Shown: positions 32,850 through 42,776 of the stretch, piece by piece | Layout of the letters: each line of letters opens with the position of its first letter | Numbering within the stretch: the first letter of the stretch is position 1 | Assembly: GCA_000156115.1 (NCBI GenBank) | Contig: DS995276.1 | Span: forward strand, 934,017-998,016 | Direction of reading: 5' to 3' | DNA from: Rhodobacteraceae bacterium HTCC2083 | GTDB lineage: Bacteria; Pseudomonadota; Alphaproteobacteria; Rhodobacterales; Rhodobacteraceae | Length of the DNA: 64,000 nucleotides | Notes under the pieces: generated by a model | Databases searched by the model: none | Seen by the model: only the letters and a program-made list of their open reading frames with translations | What the model was told of the DNA's origin: nothing | Translations under genes and position numbers: made by a program

Positions 32850-33776
32850 TTAATCGAGCGGCGCATATCCGTGCTCTTGCGCCCAGATGAACCAGTTATC
32901 GACAACCGTGCCAGTCAGCAGAATTCCAATACCGCCTGTCAGCGTTGTCAGAACCGCGAACCACCAAGCCCAGCGGTGAATACCTTCCATCGTGGCGTTA
33001 AAACCCATGGTCCAGCGCCAGAACAAAGCTGCGCGCTCGGAGGCCGTGCCACGATCAACGATCTGTTCGATCTCGCGCTCGCCGCCGTAGCGAGATACCG
33101 CAAGGATCGTCGCACCGTGCATCGCAAACAGCAGTGCAGAGCCATAGAGGAAGGCGATCGAAAGCGCGTGGAACGGGTTGTAGAACAAGTTGCCATAGGT
33201 CAGCGAGAACAGGTTCGTCCAATCAAGATGCGAGAAAACGCCGTAGGGCACTGCTTCGGACCAGCTACCCATGAGGATAGGACGGAACAGGCCCAAGACC
33301 AACACAAGCCACAAAGCAGATGCAAACGCCCATGAGACGTGCTTGCCCATGCCCAGCTCTTCAGCGCGTAAATACGTGCGGATCCACCAACTGCACAGCG
33401 AGATCATGAAGAAGAAACCGGCGATTAAGAACCAGCCACCCTCATTCAAAGGAGCCATGCCAAGCCCGTATTCTTCAGCAGGCGGATCAAGCGAAAACCA
33501 GAACAGATCGCGCATGAAGATGCCTGGCGAATACTCCGCCTGGGCCCAGAAGTTCATCCCGATAATCACGAACCAGATCAGACCCGTTGCTATGGAGACG
33601 ACGCCAAAGACGCCCAAGTGAAGCGGCCCAAGTTGTGCGTTGCCAAGAAGACCAGCGAGCTTGGAAAAGGTGGTGCCCTTTGTACGCTCGCGGGAAATGC
33701 TTCCATCAGGATCCACGCCCATTTCAGGGGGTCCTTGAACCTGAACCTGTGTGAAGATGTTTTGATATTCAATCAT
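32850..33776 (-). CDS. pufM: photosynthetic reaction centre M subunit
   Basis: A 308-residue five-helix membrane protein that binds, with PufL, the special pair, accessory pigments and the quinones. It begins [20 protein letters not shown], as typical M subunits do. Pigment and iron ligands fall in [25 protein letters not shown] and [19 protein letters not shown]. Length is normal and no cytochrome-binding extension was seen. It is 13 bp after pufL and 30 bp before pufX. Confidence 0.98.
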   Translation of the reverse strand: MIEYQNIFTQVQVQGPPEMGVDPDGSISRERTKGTTFSKLAGLLGNAQLGPLHLGVFGVVSIATGLIWFVIIGMNFWAQAEYSPGIFMRDLFWFSLDPPAEEYGLGMAPLNEGGWFLIAGFFFMISLCSWWIRTYLRAEELGMGKHVSWAFASALWLVLVLGLFRPILMGSWSEAVPYGVFSHLDWTNLFSLTYGNLFYNPFHALSIAFLYGSALLFAMHGATILAVSRYGGEREIEQIVDRGTASERAALFWRWTMGFNATMEGIHRWAWWFAVLTTLTGGIGILLTGTVVDNWFIWAQEHGYAPLD

Positions 33777-33789
33777 TGTTCATACCCTC

Positions 33790-34620
33790 CTACAGGTCAG
33801 CCCACCAAGGCAGTTCAGCATACCAATCCCACCACGCGCTCCAACTGTCGAACCAGATGGTGCCGGAAATCACGATACAAATGGCGCTCCAGACAACCGC
33901 GCTAAGCGCAAGAAACAGACCAAGACGGTGAATACCCAAGGGTCCAATCGAATAGCCGACAAGATCGCGGAAATACGTGTCTTCATGGTCTGGCGTAACA
34001 ATCGGATTGCCTTTGCCCGTGTTGACCGCAGACAGAACGAGCGAGCCGTGAAGCGCGAGGGCAAAACACGTGGTAAAGAAGAACGTGATCGCGACCATAT
34101 GCGCTGGATTATAGTGGAAATTGCCATAGGCGTAGCCGACATTGTTCACCCAATCGAGGTGGCTAAAGATGCCATATGGGAAGCCATGCCCCCAAGCACC
34201 CAAGAGCACAGGGCGAATGATAACCAGCGTGACATAAGCAAGGATCGCAATGCTAAAGGCGAAGGGCACATGCAATCCCATGCCTAGCTTTCGCGCGATT
34301 TCAACTTCGCGCATCATCCAGCTTAGGAACGCAAATGTTGCGCAGACTGTGATGATCTGCCAAAGCCCGCCTTCTTCTAGTGGCGCGATGCCCAAACCTA
34401 CTTCTAACGCAGGTGGATTAATGGAAATCAACCATGGGTTCCATGTGTCGCCAAGCGCGGCACCATAGAAAATCATGATCGTGCCTAAAGCGGCAAAAAA
34501 GAACGTCGTGACGCCGAAAAAGCCGACATAAAAGGGACCTACCCAGAAGTCGAACAGATCCCCGCCAACCAGAGTCCCGCCACGGACCCGATATTTTCTT
34601 TCGAAGCTGAGCTGTGCCAT
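33790..34620 (-). CDS. pufL: photosynthetic reaction centre L subunit
   Basis: A 276-residue five-helix subunit. It starts [35 protein letters not shown], diagnostic of PufL. The helix-D pigment ligand region [26 protein letters not shown] and the QB-side [16 protein letters not shown] are clear. A strong hairpin separates it from pufA, which in Rhodobacter sets the excess of LH1 over reaction-centre message. Confidence 0.98.
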   Translation of the reverse strand: MAQLSFERKYRVRGGTLVGGDLFDFWVGPFYVGFFGVTTFFFAALGTIMIFYGAALGDTWNPWLISINPPALEVGLGIAPLEEGGLWQIITVCATFAFLSWMMREVEIARKLGMGLHVPFAFSIAILAYVTLVIIRPVLLGAWGHGFPYGIFSHLDWVNNVGYAYGNFHYNPAHMVAITFFFTTCFALALHGSLVLSAVNTGKGNPIVTPDHEDTYFRDLVGYSIGPLGIHRLGLFLALSAVVWSAICIVISGTIWFDSWSAWWDWYAELPWWADL

Positions 34621-34688
34621 CTTCTTTCTCCTTCTTAAGCCGGCGTCCGATTGGTGCGAGCAAAGACAAATAAAATTCTTAGGTTGCG

Positions 34689-34715
34689 GCGGGCGGCGTG
34701 CAATGAGCCGCCCGC
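34689..34715 (-). terminator. intercistronic mRNA-stability hairpin between pufA and pufL
   Basis: Perfect 9-bp GC-rich arms (34689-34697 and 34707-34715) surround a 9-nt loop, 21 bp after the pufA stop. This matches the known intercistronic stem-loop in Rhodobacter that blocks 3' decay and leaves a stable pufBA message. No T run follows, so it is a stabiliser more than a terminator. Confidence 0.8.
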
Positions 34716-34735
34716 TACGATTTTCTTAAACTGAG

Positions 34736-34903
34736 TTACTCGCTTGCTTCAGCCGCGAACGCGCGGTTGAACCAGTTTGTTTCTTCATTGCTGAGCAGAA
34801 CGAGGTGAATCATCACCGCCAGCAAGAAAAGAAACACACCCTGTGCCACGAAAACGCGGCGTGGGTCGAAGATCAGCCAGACTTTGTAGAACTGTGCTAA
34901 CAT
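34736..34903 (-). CDS. pufA: LH1 alpha polypeptide
   Basis: A 55-residue single-helix antenna protein. It begins [20 protein letters not shown], as LH1 alpha chains do. His33 (VMIHLVLLS) is the bacteriochlorophyll ligand, followed by an aromatic periplasmic part (NWFNRAF). AAGGAG precedes the ATG. It is 9 bp after pufB on the minus strand and followed by the stability hairpin. Confidence 0.97.
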   Translation of the reverse strand: MLAQFYKVWLIFDPRRVFVAQGVFLFLLAVMIHLVLLSNEETNWFNRAFAAEASE

Positions 34904-34912
34904 ATGTTCTCC

Positions 34913-35071
34913 TTAGCCCCAGGCGAACCAAGGCAATTTGATGTACGTCAGTACGTGAGCAACGACGGCTACGACCGTAAAGATCGCAAACCCGCTCATG
35001 TAGACTGCGTGCAGCTCTTGCGCTTGCTCGTCTGAAAGACCCGTGAAACTCAGGTCATTTTTATCAGCCAT
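34913..35071 (-). CDS. pufB: LH1 beta polypeptide
   Basis: A 52-residue LH1 beta chain. It reads [20 protein letters not shown], then His21 and the helix [18 protein letters not shown] with ligand His39. AGGAG precedes the ATG. It pairs with PufA to form the LH1 ring around the reaction centre. Confidence 0.97.
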   Translation of the reverse strand: MADKNDLSFTGLSDEQAQELHAVYMSGFAIFTVVAVVAHVLTYIKLPWFAWG

Positions 35072-35124
35072 GTTTTTCTCCTGAAAATATGTACTGACGC
35101 CGCGCTGCCCCCGCGACTGGGTGA

Positions 35125-35143
35125 ACAGAAGCTCGTCTTCTGT
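35125..35143 (-). other. hairpin in the pufQ-pufB spacer
   Basis: Perfect 7-bp arms (35125-35131, 35137-35143) with a 5-nt loop lie in the 108-bp leader of pufB. In Rhodobacter, 5' stem-loops of this leader slow pufBA mRNA decay. A similar role is inferred here. Confidence 0.45.
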
Positions 35144-35179
35144 CCGATATCCGCTGCCCCTTACGAGGCGGCGAAACTG

Positions 35180-35413
35180 TTAACCCCAGAAAATCCGAGG
35201 TGTGATTGATTGCGCTTCGCTCCACGCTTTGCGGATCGGCCCTTGCTCGGGCAGCGCCAAATTGCGCACCAACGCATAAGCCCAAAGCAGTGTGCAAATT
35301 GGCAAAGCGGCTAGCAGAATCAGGCCAAAGTAGACCTTGTATTCATTGCTCGACGCGGACGCAGATTTGCTCTCGTGCGCGTTCCATGAAGCGTTATTTG
35401 TAAGATCAGACAT
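35180..35413 (-). CDS. pufQ: PufQ, bacteriochlorophyll-synthesis-linked membrane protein
   Basis: A 77-residue protein with one membrane helix (about 28-50, YFGLILLAALPICTLLWAYAL). Position between bchZ and pufB and the helix pattern identify PufQ, linked to bacteriochlorophyll production in Rhodobacter. It begins one base after the bchZ stop; the GGGAGGAG ribosome site lies inside bchZ, so translation is coupled. Confidence 0.88.
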   Translation of the reverse strand: MSDLTNNASWNAHESKSASASSNEYKVYFGLILLAALPICTLLWAYALVRNLALPEQGPIRKAWSEAQSITPRIFWG

Positions 35414-35414
35414 A

Positions 35415-36872
35415 TTAGGCTCCTCCCGAAGCTGGTTGGAGGTCTTCCACAATTTCAAGGAAAACCCGTTCCGCCCCACTTTCGAGCGCGCGCTTTTCAG
35501 CAGCGTCCCGTAGCGTTTTTGCAGCAGAAATTCGTGTCAGGATGGGGTGGTTTGCCACGATCTCATCCAGTCGTTTTTGTGCATCCGCATCCCAAGGGAA
35601 ATCGCGACGCAGTTGTGTCGGTGTTGCAGGCGTTTCGTCCATTTCCGTGCCCAGTGGCAGAATATGGAAGAGGGCATCAAAGAGGCTGTTGCAGACCTCT
35701 TGCACCAGATACGTCGCCCCCGCGTAGCCCATGAAAGGCGTGCCCGTCGCGCGCCGGATGGCGGCACCAGGAAAGGACGCAGGAATGAACGAAGGCGCAG
35801 GCCCGAAGCCTGATTTCATCTCCGCAAGGTACATTTTTTCATTGATGGACCCCATCACAATGAGCGGACGTTTTTGGTGCATCATTGCGCGCACTTCGTC
35901 ATTGTTCGTCTTTTTGCCGCGAAGGCGTGCAACAGCAAAAGCGCAAGGTAGACCCAAATCATCCTCAAGAAACTTACGAACTCCACGCGTGTAGGTTTCA
36001 TTGGCAACAATTGCGAAGGACGCAGTCGCAAAGAAATCCTGAGTTACAGAGCGCCACAAATCCCAAACGGGTTTGATGGTGGAATGCTTTTCCTGTTCAA
36101 TGAACGGCTCAGGATCGAGACCTAGGTGCTCACCCAATGTGCGCAAGAATTTCGTAGTTGAATCGATGCCAACGGGCGCTTGCAAGTACGGCTTGCCAAG
36201 CACCTCGCAAAGTCCACGTCCAAACTCGCGATACATGCAGATGTTCACATCCGCATTTACCAAGCCACGCATTTCAGCGACATGCGCACCGAGCGGCATG
36301 ACCATGTTGATCTCAGCGCCAATGCCTTCAACGAGACGGCGGATTTCGGCCAGATCAGATGGCATGTTAAACGTGCCATACATTGGCCCAAGGATATTCA
36401 CGCGAGGCTTCGCGTCCTCGGTCCGTTTCTTTTCAGGTGGCATACGGCCTTTGGTCATGCCAAATTCCGTAAAGATCCAAGTCATCGCGCGATCTGCGGC
36501 TTCCCATTGATCTTCATCAATCGTGCGCGGTAAAAAGCGTTGGATGTTCGTGCCTTGCGGCGTCACGCCACCACCAATCATCTCAGCGATAGAGCCTGTG
36601 ACAACGACCGCAGGAAGCGCGGGATCAAGCACGCCCCAAGCGCGCTTCATCGACTCTTCCGTGCCAGCACCCATCTCTTCTTCGGCGAGGCCCGTCACCA
36701 CAATCGGGAGCTCATGCGGTGGCAAAGCATCGGTGTAGTGAAGCACGGATGTGACCGGGAGGTTTTCACATCCAACGGGTCCGTCAATGACACATTGCAA
36801 GCCTTTGACAGCGCAAAATGCGTAAACAGCGCCCCAGTATCCGCCCGCGCGGTCGTGATCTTGAACTAACAT
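35415..36872 (-). CDS. bchZ: chlorophyllide a oxidoreductase subunit Z
   Basis: A 485-residue nitrogenase-like subunit that with BchY forms the catalytic component reducing ring B of chlorophyllide a. It begins [41 protein letters not shown], with Cys residues fitting the 4Fe-4S cluster (CAVKGLQC and GCENLP). The ATG overlaps the bchY stop by one base (TAATG). The end of the gene would also hold puf promoter elements, as in Rhodobacter; none was picked out by eye. Confidence 0.97.
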   Translation of the reverse strand: MLVQDHDRAGGYWGAVYAFCAVKGLQCVIDGPVGCENLPVTSVLHYTDALPPHELPIVVTGLAEEEMGAGTEESMKRAWGVLDPALPAVVVTGSIAEMIGGGVTPQGTNIQRFLPRTIDEDQWEAADRAMTWIFTEFGMTKGRMPPEKKRTEDAKPRVNILGPMYGTFNMPSDLAEIRRLVEGIGAEINMVMPLGAHVAEMRGLVNADVNICMYREFGRGLCEVLGKPYLQAPVGIDSTTKFLRTLGEHLGLDPEPFIEQEKHSTIKPVWDLWRSVTQDFFATASFAIVANETYTRGVRKFLEDDLGLPCAFAVARLRGKKTNNDEVRAMMHQKRPLIVMGSINEKMYLAEMKSGFGPAPSFIPASFPGAAIRRATGTPFMGYAGATYLVQEVCNSLFDALFHILPLGTEMDETPATPTQLRRDFPWDADAQKRLDEIVANHPILTRISAAKTLRDAAEKRALESGAERVFLEIVEDLQPASGGA

Positions 36873-38527
36873 TAGATCATCTCCGCTGCTTTGGCGGCTT
36901 TCGCGGCGCGTTCTAGTTTCTTAAGGTTCGTGGTACGGAAATTCGGGTGCAAGTTCGGGGATTTCTCCCACACGCCTGCAGTGTCAGCATTGCCGACGCC
37001 TTCAAAGAATTCGCGCATATTAGCCATGCGATCTTTGTTACCAATCGCAGCGTTCACGACTTGCGCAAGCGAGCCTGCCCCAGCAGCGCCCATCAGCGGA
37101 CGCGCAGAGATAAGGTTGGTGAAATAAAGCGACGGAATTCCCAGCTCTTTACCCTTCTGAACAACAGGCGTTGTCCCGATGGCGAGGTCAGGTTTAATCG
37201 CTTCCATCGCAGCGCAATCATCCTCAAGCGAAGCACGGTATTTTACTTGAACGCCTTTCGCCTCTAACCAAGCCGCATCATCTGCGGACCAAGGTGTCTT
37301 GGGGCAAGCGGTGCCCACATAAGGAACTTCAGCACCACTTTCGATCAGTAAGCGCGCAACCAAAAGTTCGCTGCCTTCATAGCCGGACAGCGTGATCGTG
37401 CCTTTGATCGGTGTCGCAGCAAGCGCTTCTTTGATCATTGGTAGGAACTGATTTTGGGCCGCAGCAATTTGATCTGCGGGCAGATTGAACGCCTCACCAA
37501 TGTTCGCAAGCCAGTTACGCGTGCCATCTAAACCAACAGGCGCAGAACCAATCACAGGACGCCCCGCTGCTTGGAATTCGCGCACGGACGCTGTGTAGAA
37601 CGGATGGATCGCAGCAACAGCACCGCAATCAAGCGCCGCATAAAGCTCACGCCATTCACGGCACGGAACCACAGGACCGGCGGCAAGGCCAAGAGGTGCG
37701 AGCATTTGACCAATCACCATCGGATCGGCTGGGAACATTTCACCAAGCAGTGACACGGTCGGGCGATCCGACTTACCGCTCGCAGGCATCGGCACAGGGC
37801 CTGCCTCGATCTCTTCACGCGCGTAATTCAGCATCGCCCCTGCAAGGACGTCTTTTGCCTCCGCGTGAGTAGGAATGCCGAAACCAGGCACGTCAATGCC
37901 AACGATGCGCACGCCGTTAATCTCCTTCGGGAGAAGACGGAGCGGAACACCAGAGGCCGTCGGAACACAAAGGTTCGTCACAACAACTGAGTCAAGCTTT
38001 TCGGGGTCCGCAATGTCATGCACCGCTTCGCGAATGTCCTCGAACAGTTTGCCCGTGACCAAGGTTTCCGAATTGAACGGAACGTAGCCGACAGAACGTC
38101 GCGCGCCATAGAAATGCGACACAAACGAGAGGCCATAAACGCAGCAGGCAGATCCACTGAGGATCGTCGCAGTGCGTTTCATCCTTAATCCAACGCGTAA
38201 AGAGCCGAATGCGGGGCACATGCTCTGCGGCTTGTCATGTGGTCCTTGCGGGTAATCCGCCGCGTATTGATCCAAAATGTCAGACTTGCCAGCAGCCCGC
38301 GCCGCCGCTTCCATCTGAGCCGTGCCAGCAGAACAGCCACCCTCAAGTGCAATCTCTTTGACCTCTGCAGGAGCGTCTTTTGGAACTTCGAACGTTATTG
38401 GAGAACTGACGTCGATAATGCCCAAATCAGCAGGTGCTTTCACGTCTTTATCGGCGGGCACAATTTGTACCTCGCCGTTCTCATCATATGCAACTTCATA
38501 GCCGTCACGGCCCAAACCTTCGCTCAT
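36872..38527 (-). CDS. bchY: chlorophyllide a oxidoreductase subunit Y
   Basis: A 551-residue partner of BchZ. Family features include [37 protein letters not shown] and [27 protein letters not shown], whose cysteines supply cluster ligands. The length is at the long end for BchY because of a polar N-terminal region (first about 60 residues). AGGAGG precedes the ATG. It is 39 bp after bchX. Confidence 0.96.
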   Translation of the reverse strand: MSEGLGRDGYEVAYDENGEVQIVPADKDVKAPADLGIIDVSSPITFEVPKDAPAEVKEIALEGGCSAGTAQMEAAARAAGKSDILDQYAADYPQGPHDKPQSMCPAFGSLRVGLRMKRTATILSGSACCVYGLSFVSHFYGARRSVGYVPFNSETLVTGKLFEDIREAVHDIADPEKLDSVVVTNLCVPTASGVPLRLLPKEINGVRIVGIDVPGFGIPTHAEAKDVLAGAMLNYAREEIEAGPVPMPASGKSDRPTVSLLGEMFPADPMVIGQMLAPLGLAAGPVVPCREWRELYAALDCGAVAAIHPFYTASVREFQAAGRPVIGSAPVGLDGTRNWLANIGEAFNLPADQIAAAQNQFLPMIKEALAATPIKGTITLSGYEGSELLVARLLIESGAEVPYVGTACPKTPWSADDAAWLEAKGVQVKYRASLEDDCAAMEAIKPDLAIGTTPVVQKGKELGIPSLYFTNLISARPLMGAAGAGSLAQVVNAAIGNKDRMANMREFFEGVGNADTAGVWEKSPNLHPNFRTTNLKKLERAAKAAKAAEMI

Positions 38528-38566
38528 GACGATCCTCCTAAGTTGAGGTTTATAGGGTCTATGCGA

Positions 38567-39571
38567 TTAAGCATCGTCATACACCACTTCAAGACTAACC
38601 TTAGGCTTGGAAAACTTGCCACGCATGTCTTCATCCGTGGCAGGCACTAGCTGGTAATCACCACCTGTATCTTTGGCGTCGAACAGACCCAAAAGACCGT
38701 CTTGATCAAGTGGCGTCGGACGCACAGGTGGCGCGATGCCAACGGCTTCGCCAAGCTGGGCAAACAGCCCACCCCACTGAGACTCTTTTGTGCCAACAAT
38801 CTGGTAGTTTGCAGATTTCTTGCGCAGATCATCATCCTGCGGAATTGCCGCGAGAACGGGAATATCGACCGCTTCAGCAAAGGCTTGCGCCTCGCCAGAG
38901 CCGTCATCTTTGTTAATCACAAGACCCGCGACACCAACATTGCCACCAAGCTTGCGGAAATATTCCACGGCGGAGCACACGTTGTTCGCCACATAAAGCG
39001 ATTGCAAATCGTTGGACGCAACAAGGATAACTTTCTGCGCCATATCACGTGCGATAGGCAGGCCAAAACCGCCGCAAACCACGTCGCCTAAAAAGTCGAG
39101 CAGGACGTAATCGAAATCCCAATCGTGGAAACCCAGCTTTTCGAGAAGCTCAAAACCATGGATAATTCCGCGACCACCGCAGCCACGACCAACCTCTGGT
39201 CCGCCAAGTTCCATCGCGAAGACACCGCCGCGCTTGAAGCAAACATCACCGATCTTGACCTCTTCACCAGCAACCTTTTTAGCACCAGACGTTTCAATGA
39301 TCGTGGGGCAAGCTTTGCCACCGAACAATAGGGATGTCGTATCAGACTTCGGATCGCAGCCAATCAGCAAAACCCGCTTGCCCTGCTCAGCCATCATGTG
39401 GCTGAGGTTCGCGAGCGTGAAGGATTTGCCAATGCCGCCTTTCCCATAGATCGCAATGATCTGGGTTTTGCTCGTCGGTTCACCTTGCGGCACTTCCAAA
39501 GACGGCTCGACAGCGGCTTCATCACGCAGGCGTTGGTCGAAGTCTTTGAGATTTGGCACTTCGTCTTTCAC
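38567..39571 (-). CDS. bchX: chlorophyllide a oxidoreductase iron-protein subunit X
   Basis: A 334-residue NifH-like ATPase that donates electrons to BchYZ. The P-loop [10 protein letters not shown] is near residue 42-51, and cluster cysteines lie in GRGCGGRGI and GDVVCGGFG. The GTG at 39571 is chosen: GGAGGGA stands at the right distance and the codon overlaps the bchC stop (GTGA). An ATG 36 nt earlier would overlap bchC by 40 nt and lacks a ribosome site. Confidence 0.96.
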   Translation of the reverse strand: MKDEVPNLKDFDQRLRDEAAVEPSLEVPQGEPTSKTQIIAIYGKGGIGKSFTLANLSHMMAEQGKRVLLIGCDPKSDTTSLLFGGKACPTIIETSGAKKVAGEEVKIGDVCFKRGGVFAMELGGPEVGRGCGGRGIIHGFELLEKLGFHDWDFDYVLLDFLGDVVCGGFGLPIARDMAQKVILVASNDLQSLYVANNVCSAVEYFRKLGGNVGVAGLVINKDDGSGEAQAFAEAVDIPVLAAIPQDDDLRKKSANYQIVGTKESQWGGLFAQLGEAVGIAPPVRPTPLDQDGLLGLFDAKDTGGDYQLVPATDEDMRGKFSKPKVSLEVVYDDA

Positions 39572-40509
39572 GTCGCGTCCCTCCAATTCAGCATCATTTT
39601 GAGGCATTCAGGATCGCTGAACGCCTGCTCATATGCAGCTGGCGCATCGGCTGAATGCGCGCTGTGCGTGATAAGACCGCCAAGGCTCAGCGCGCCGCTT
39701 TCGACCAGCGCGCGTGTGGCGATCAAATCATCCCTGTTCCATTCAGCCGCGACGCGAAAACGTGCTTCCTTCATGAAAGCTGGCGGGAAGGCGAAGCTGA
39801 TGGCATCTGTGTAAAATCCGGCGAGAACGATCTCTCCGCCGCGTGCGATCCGTCCGATAAGGTCACCAAGCACAGCAGTGGACCCAGACGCATCGTAGAT
39901 AGATTTATAATTGCGACGCGGATCATCCTCTGGAGCGATCACATCATATCCAATAGCGCCTGTGCGGCGTGCCGGGTCAATTTCCCAAACCGTGGGCGCA
40001 GGCGCACCAGCGGCAAGCGTGAGACGTGCAAGTAAACGACCAAGAACGCCATGACCAACAATCAAATCAGGAACCGCTTTGCCCGGCCCCGCCATCGCGT
40101 GACGTGCAGTCGCAGCCAAAGCAAGCAAAGCACCCTCAGCGCCAAAACCTGAATCAACTTTCGTGACGCGATCCTCGTTGCTGACCAAAGTGCGCGACGC
40201 GCCACCGAACAGGCCAAACGCGCCCTCATAACAATTCGCTCCGGGGACAAAGACAGTGTCACCCGCCTTATACATGCTACCCATGGGCGCTTCGATAACT
40301 TCGCCCATGGATTCATAGCCGGGCACAAGCGGGAAACCCATTCCCGGGAAGGGGGGCATAGCACCGGACCAAAACAGTTTTTCGGTGCCCGTGGAAATGC
40401 CAGAGTGATTCACTTCGATTACCAAATCACCGTCGCTGGGCGGCGTGATCTGCAAAACGTCTAAGGCCAGATCCTTCGGGCCTTTCAGCAAAACAGCAGT
40501 TGTTTCCAT
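39568..40509 (-). CDS. bchC: bacteriochlorophyllide a dehydrogenase BchC
   Basis: A 313-residue MDR-type dehydrogenase oxidising 3-hydroxyethyl bacteriochlorophyllide to the 3-acetyl form. [19 protein letters not shown] opens the protein, and the nucleotide site [17 protein letters not shown] lies at about 148-164. The ATG at 40509 follows GAGGGGG; a longer reading runs into the promoter and is rejected. Two PpsR boxes and a TTGACA promoter lie upstream. Confidence 0.95.
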   Translation of the reverse strand: METTAVLLKGPKDLALDVLQITPPSDGDLVIEVNHSGISTGTEKLFWSGAMPPFPGMGFPLVPGYESMGEVIEAPMGSMYKAGDTVFVPGANCYEGAFGLFGGASRTLVSNEDRVTKVDSGFGAEGALLALAATARHAMAGPGKAVPDLIVGHGVLGRLLARLTLAAGAPAPTVWEIDPARRTGAIGYDVIAPEDDPRRNYKSIYDASGSTAVLGDLIGRIARGGEIVLAGFYTDAISFAFPPAFMKEARFRVAAEWNRDDLIATRALVESGALSLGGLITHSAHSADAPAAYEQAFSDPECLKMMLNWRDAT

Positions 40510-40576
40510 GTTGACCCCCTCGGTGATCTTGCCGGTCCCGCGTTCAAAAGACTCAGGTGCGACATTACTTCTCATG

Positions 40577-40594
40577 TGTAAGGTAAAACTGACA
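40577..40594. promoter_or_regulatory. PpsR/CrtJ box, proximal, bchC promoter
   Basis: TGT-AAGGTAAAACTG-ACA is exact TGT-N12-ACA. It covers the -10 hexamer of the bchC promoter and is separated from the second box by 8 bp, the spacing known for cooperative CrtJ binding at Rhodobacter bchC. Confidence 0.85.
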
Positions 40595-40608
40595 TGCTTT
40601 AGTGTCAA
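40580..40608 (-). promoter_or_regulatory. sigma-70 type promoter of bchC
   Basis: Minus-strand TTGACA (40603-40608) and TACCTT (40580-40585) are 17 bp apart, about 70 bp before the bchC ATG. Each hexamer lies inside one PpsR box, so bound PpsR would exclude RNA polymerase. Transcripts from here would cover bchCXYZ and may run into puf. Confidence 0.7.
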
Positions 40609-40620
40609 CAAAAACTGACA
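40603..40620. promoter_or_regulatory. PpsR/CrtJ box, distal, bchC promoter
   Basis: TGT-CAACAAAAACTG-ACA is exact TGT-N12-ACA. It overlaps the -35 hexamer and lies 16 bp from the crtF stop. Confidence 0.85.
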
Positions 40621-40636
40621 CTTATCCTAACGGTTA

Positions 40637-41764
40637 TTATTTACACGCATATAAACAAGTGGTCACAAAGGGGCGCATTGACTTGGGCATCGTGATATTT
40701 TCAAAGCCAGCTTCCTCACAAAGCGTTTTTATCTCAGCGGCAGAACGCGCTTTGCCGGTTTGCATCGCCAATGTATAAAGCGCAAAATAGACATCGCCCG
40801 CGCGTTCAGGTTTTTGGCCACCAGACATAGGTTCGGAAATTATCAACTGACCACCGCTTGGCAGGGCCTCATAGCATTTCGCCAAAAGTTGGCGCACCGT
40901 GCTGTCGCTATGATCATAAAGCACACGGATCAGGCTAATCGCATCAGCTCCAGTAGAGATTGGATCGGTCTTGAACGACCCGCATTCGAATCGCGCGCGC
41001 CCGCTCATACCTGCAGTTTCAAACCGCGCAGCAGAGCTTGGCGCGACCTCCGGCAGATCGAAGACAACCAGTTCTAGATCTGGATAAGCATTGCCCACTA
41101 CCTCAAGAAACGCGCCAGAACCACCGCCCACATCGCGCAGTGTTTTGATGCCGGAGAAATTGATCGCGCGCAGGGTATCTTGCGCCACCAACTCTTGGCT
41201 TTGCGCCATAAGGTCGGAATAAGTCGCGGCTACATCCGGCTCCATCCCACCGCCAAAGACGTAAGGCCAAAAAGACGCCAGCTCCGTCTCTGTTTCGCCA
41301 CGAAAGAACGAGACTGGATCAGAGAGATCGCGGTAAAGGATATCATGATGCTTGATCATCGCGCTTAGGCCTGGAACACCCACAAGTGCTGCACCCCTTT
41401 GCGTCAAAACATATAGACCACCGCGCTTTTGCTTGATCAGTTGAATCGCGACGCTTGCACGCAAAAGGATCAGCATTCGCTCTTCCGGCACACGGCAAAC
41501 ATGGGCCAGTTGCATCACCGTCATCGGCTCATCCAGCAAGCGTTTGGGGATATCAAACTGCACCAAAGCCATTAAAACTTGCGACTGGCAAAACCCTGCG
41601 AGCAAATCAAACAGCGCTTCGCCTTCGCGCCGCACAATGCCGCGTGTCAAAGGAAACCCAGCGGCCCATGTCTGAAATTTACGCGATGAAATCAGTCTCG
41701 CGAAAAAACCACCCTTAGGCTTTTTCGCTAGTGCGCTTGGTATATCCATGCGCGCATCGGTCAT
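40637..41764 (-). CDS. crtF: hydroxyneurosporene O-methyltransferase CrtF
   Basis: A 375-residue SAM-dependent methyltransferase adding the 1-methoxy group in the spheroidene pathway. An N-terminal dimerisation domain with winged-helix pattern (about 45-120) precedes the SAM motif LRDVGGGSGAFLEVVGNAYP. The C-terminal IISEPMSGGQKPERAGDVYFALYTLAM is typical of CrtF. It begins directly after the crtE stop (no gap), so the two are coupled. Confidence 0.95.
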   Translation of the reverse strand: MTDARMDIPSALAKKPKGGFFARLISSRKFQTWAAGFPLTRGIVRREGEALFDLLAGFCQSQVLMALVQFDIPKRLLDEPMTVMQLAHVCRVPEERMLILLRASVAIQLIKQKRGGLYVLTQRGAALVGVPGLSAMIKHHDILYRDLSDPVSFFRGETETELASFWPYVFGGGMEPDVAATYSDLMAQSQELVAQDTLRAINFSGIKTLRDVGGGSGAFLEVVGNAYPDLELVVFDLPEVAPSSAARFETAGMSGRARFECGSFKTDPISTGADAISLIRVLYDHSDSTVRQLLAKCYEALPSGGQLIISEPMSGGQKPERAGDVYFALYTLAMQTGKARSAAEIKTLCEEAGFENITMPKSMRPFVTTCLYACK

Positions 41765-42652
41765 TTATTCACCTGGAATTTTGTTGGCCTGACTAGCACG
41801 CCATTTCAATGGCGTAAGCACTTCTGCTTGCATGTTCACCAGCTTGGCCAAACCTGCTTCGCCAGGACATTTTGGGATCGAGGCAATCGCACCGCTTAGG
41901 ATGTCTTTCATCCGATCAATAGCGCCGTATACGCCAAATTCAGTTACCGCATTTGGGCGCCCATGCAGATCATCCTGACCCACAGGCTTTCCTAAAGTTT
42001 CTTCGTCATAGAGCGCATCACGCAGATCATCGGCCACTTGGAAGGCTTCACCAATGCGCGCGCCCAGTTCTTCCCATTGCTCGCCCTCTTGGCCCGCTGC
42101 AATCGCGCCCATTTGTGTCGCTGCAATGAACAATGCACCGGTTTTGGAACGATGATAGGCGGCAAGATCAACCGTGCTTTCGCTTTCCCACCCCTGCCCT
42201 GCGCAAATGCCGTTGGGCATGCCTGTGCGATCTGCGAGAACCTTCATCAAGCCAATCGCACGCATGGGATCAAGGCCGGCAACTTCGGTGAGAACAGAGA
42301 AGGCCATGACGATAAGGCTGTCACCTGTGAGCACCGCGAGCGGCTCGCTGAATTCGATATGTGTCGTTGGCTTGCCGCGCCGCGTATCTGCGTCATCAAA
42401 ACAGGGCAAATCATCATGGACGAGCGATGCGCAGTGAATCAACTCAAGCGCGACTGCCGCCGCATCGGCAATTTTGGGGGCATCATCACCACAGGCCGCA
42501 GCGACGCTGAGCAAAATGTTCGGACGAATGCGTGCTCCACCAGGACTGACAGAATAGTGCAACGCGCGCGCGAGTTTGTCAGGGGATGGCACCGCTTGAC
42601 CGGCCTTGATTGCACGCGACATGGCGCTTTCGATGCGCTTTGCAAAATCCAT
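41765..42652 (-). CDS. crtE: geranylgeranyl diphosphate synthase CrtE
   Basis: A 295-residue trans-prenyltransferase making GGPP for phytoene and for pigment tails. The first Asp-rich motif is HDDLPCFDDAD and the second is QVADDLRDALYDEE. It is first gene of the crtEF unit. GGAG stands before the ATG. A PpsR box between crtE and the divergent crtD can control both. Confidence 0.95.
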   Translation of the reverse strand: MDFAKRIESAMSRAIKAGQAVPSPDKLARALHYSVSPGGARIRPNILLSVAAACGDDAPKIADAAAVALELIHCASLVHDDLPCFDDADTRRGKPTTHIEFSEPLAVLTGDSLIVMAFSVLTEVAGLDPMRAIGLMKVLADRTGMPNGICAGQGWESESTVDLAAYHRSKTGALFIAATQMGAIAAGQEGEQWEELGARIGEAFQVADDLRDALYDEETLGKPVGQDDLHGRPNAVTEFGVYGAIDRMKDILSGAIASIPKCPGEAGLAKLVNMQAEVLTPLKWRASQANKIPGE

Positions 42653-42686
42653 CCGGCACTCCTTTAGCGGTTCGACAGCTCAAGTT

Positions 42687-42704
42687 TGTATTTTCTTGAA
42701 GACT
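42687..42704. promoter_or_regulatory. near-match PpsR box (TGT-N12-ACT) in the crtE-crtD spacer
   Basis: The left end is exact TGT; the right end is ACT instead of ACA. It is 7 bp from the perfect box at 42712, close to the 8-bp spacing at bchC, so it may act as the weaker half of a pair. Confidence 0.4.
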
Positions 42705-42711
42705 ACTAATA

Positions 42712-42729
42712 TGTAAACTAAACTGGACA
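42712..42729. promoter_or_regulatory. PpsR/CrtJ box between crtE and crtD
   Basis: TGT-AAACTAAACTGG-ACA is exact TGT-N12-ACA, 59 bp before the crtE ATG and 47 bp before the divergent crtD ATG. It probably represses both carotenoid operons in oxygen. Confidence 0.75.
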
Positions 42730-42776
42730 CATTCGAGCAGCCTGTCAATCCAAAGCCTGCGAAGGGAACCTGTTTA

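Noticed and set aside
39572-39607. Upstream ATG start for bchX
   Set aside because: No ribosome site and a 40-nt overlap with bchC, whereas GTG at 39571 has GGAGGGA and a 4-nt overlap.
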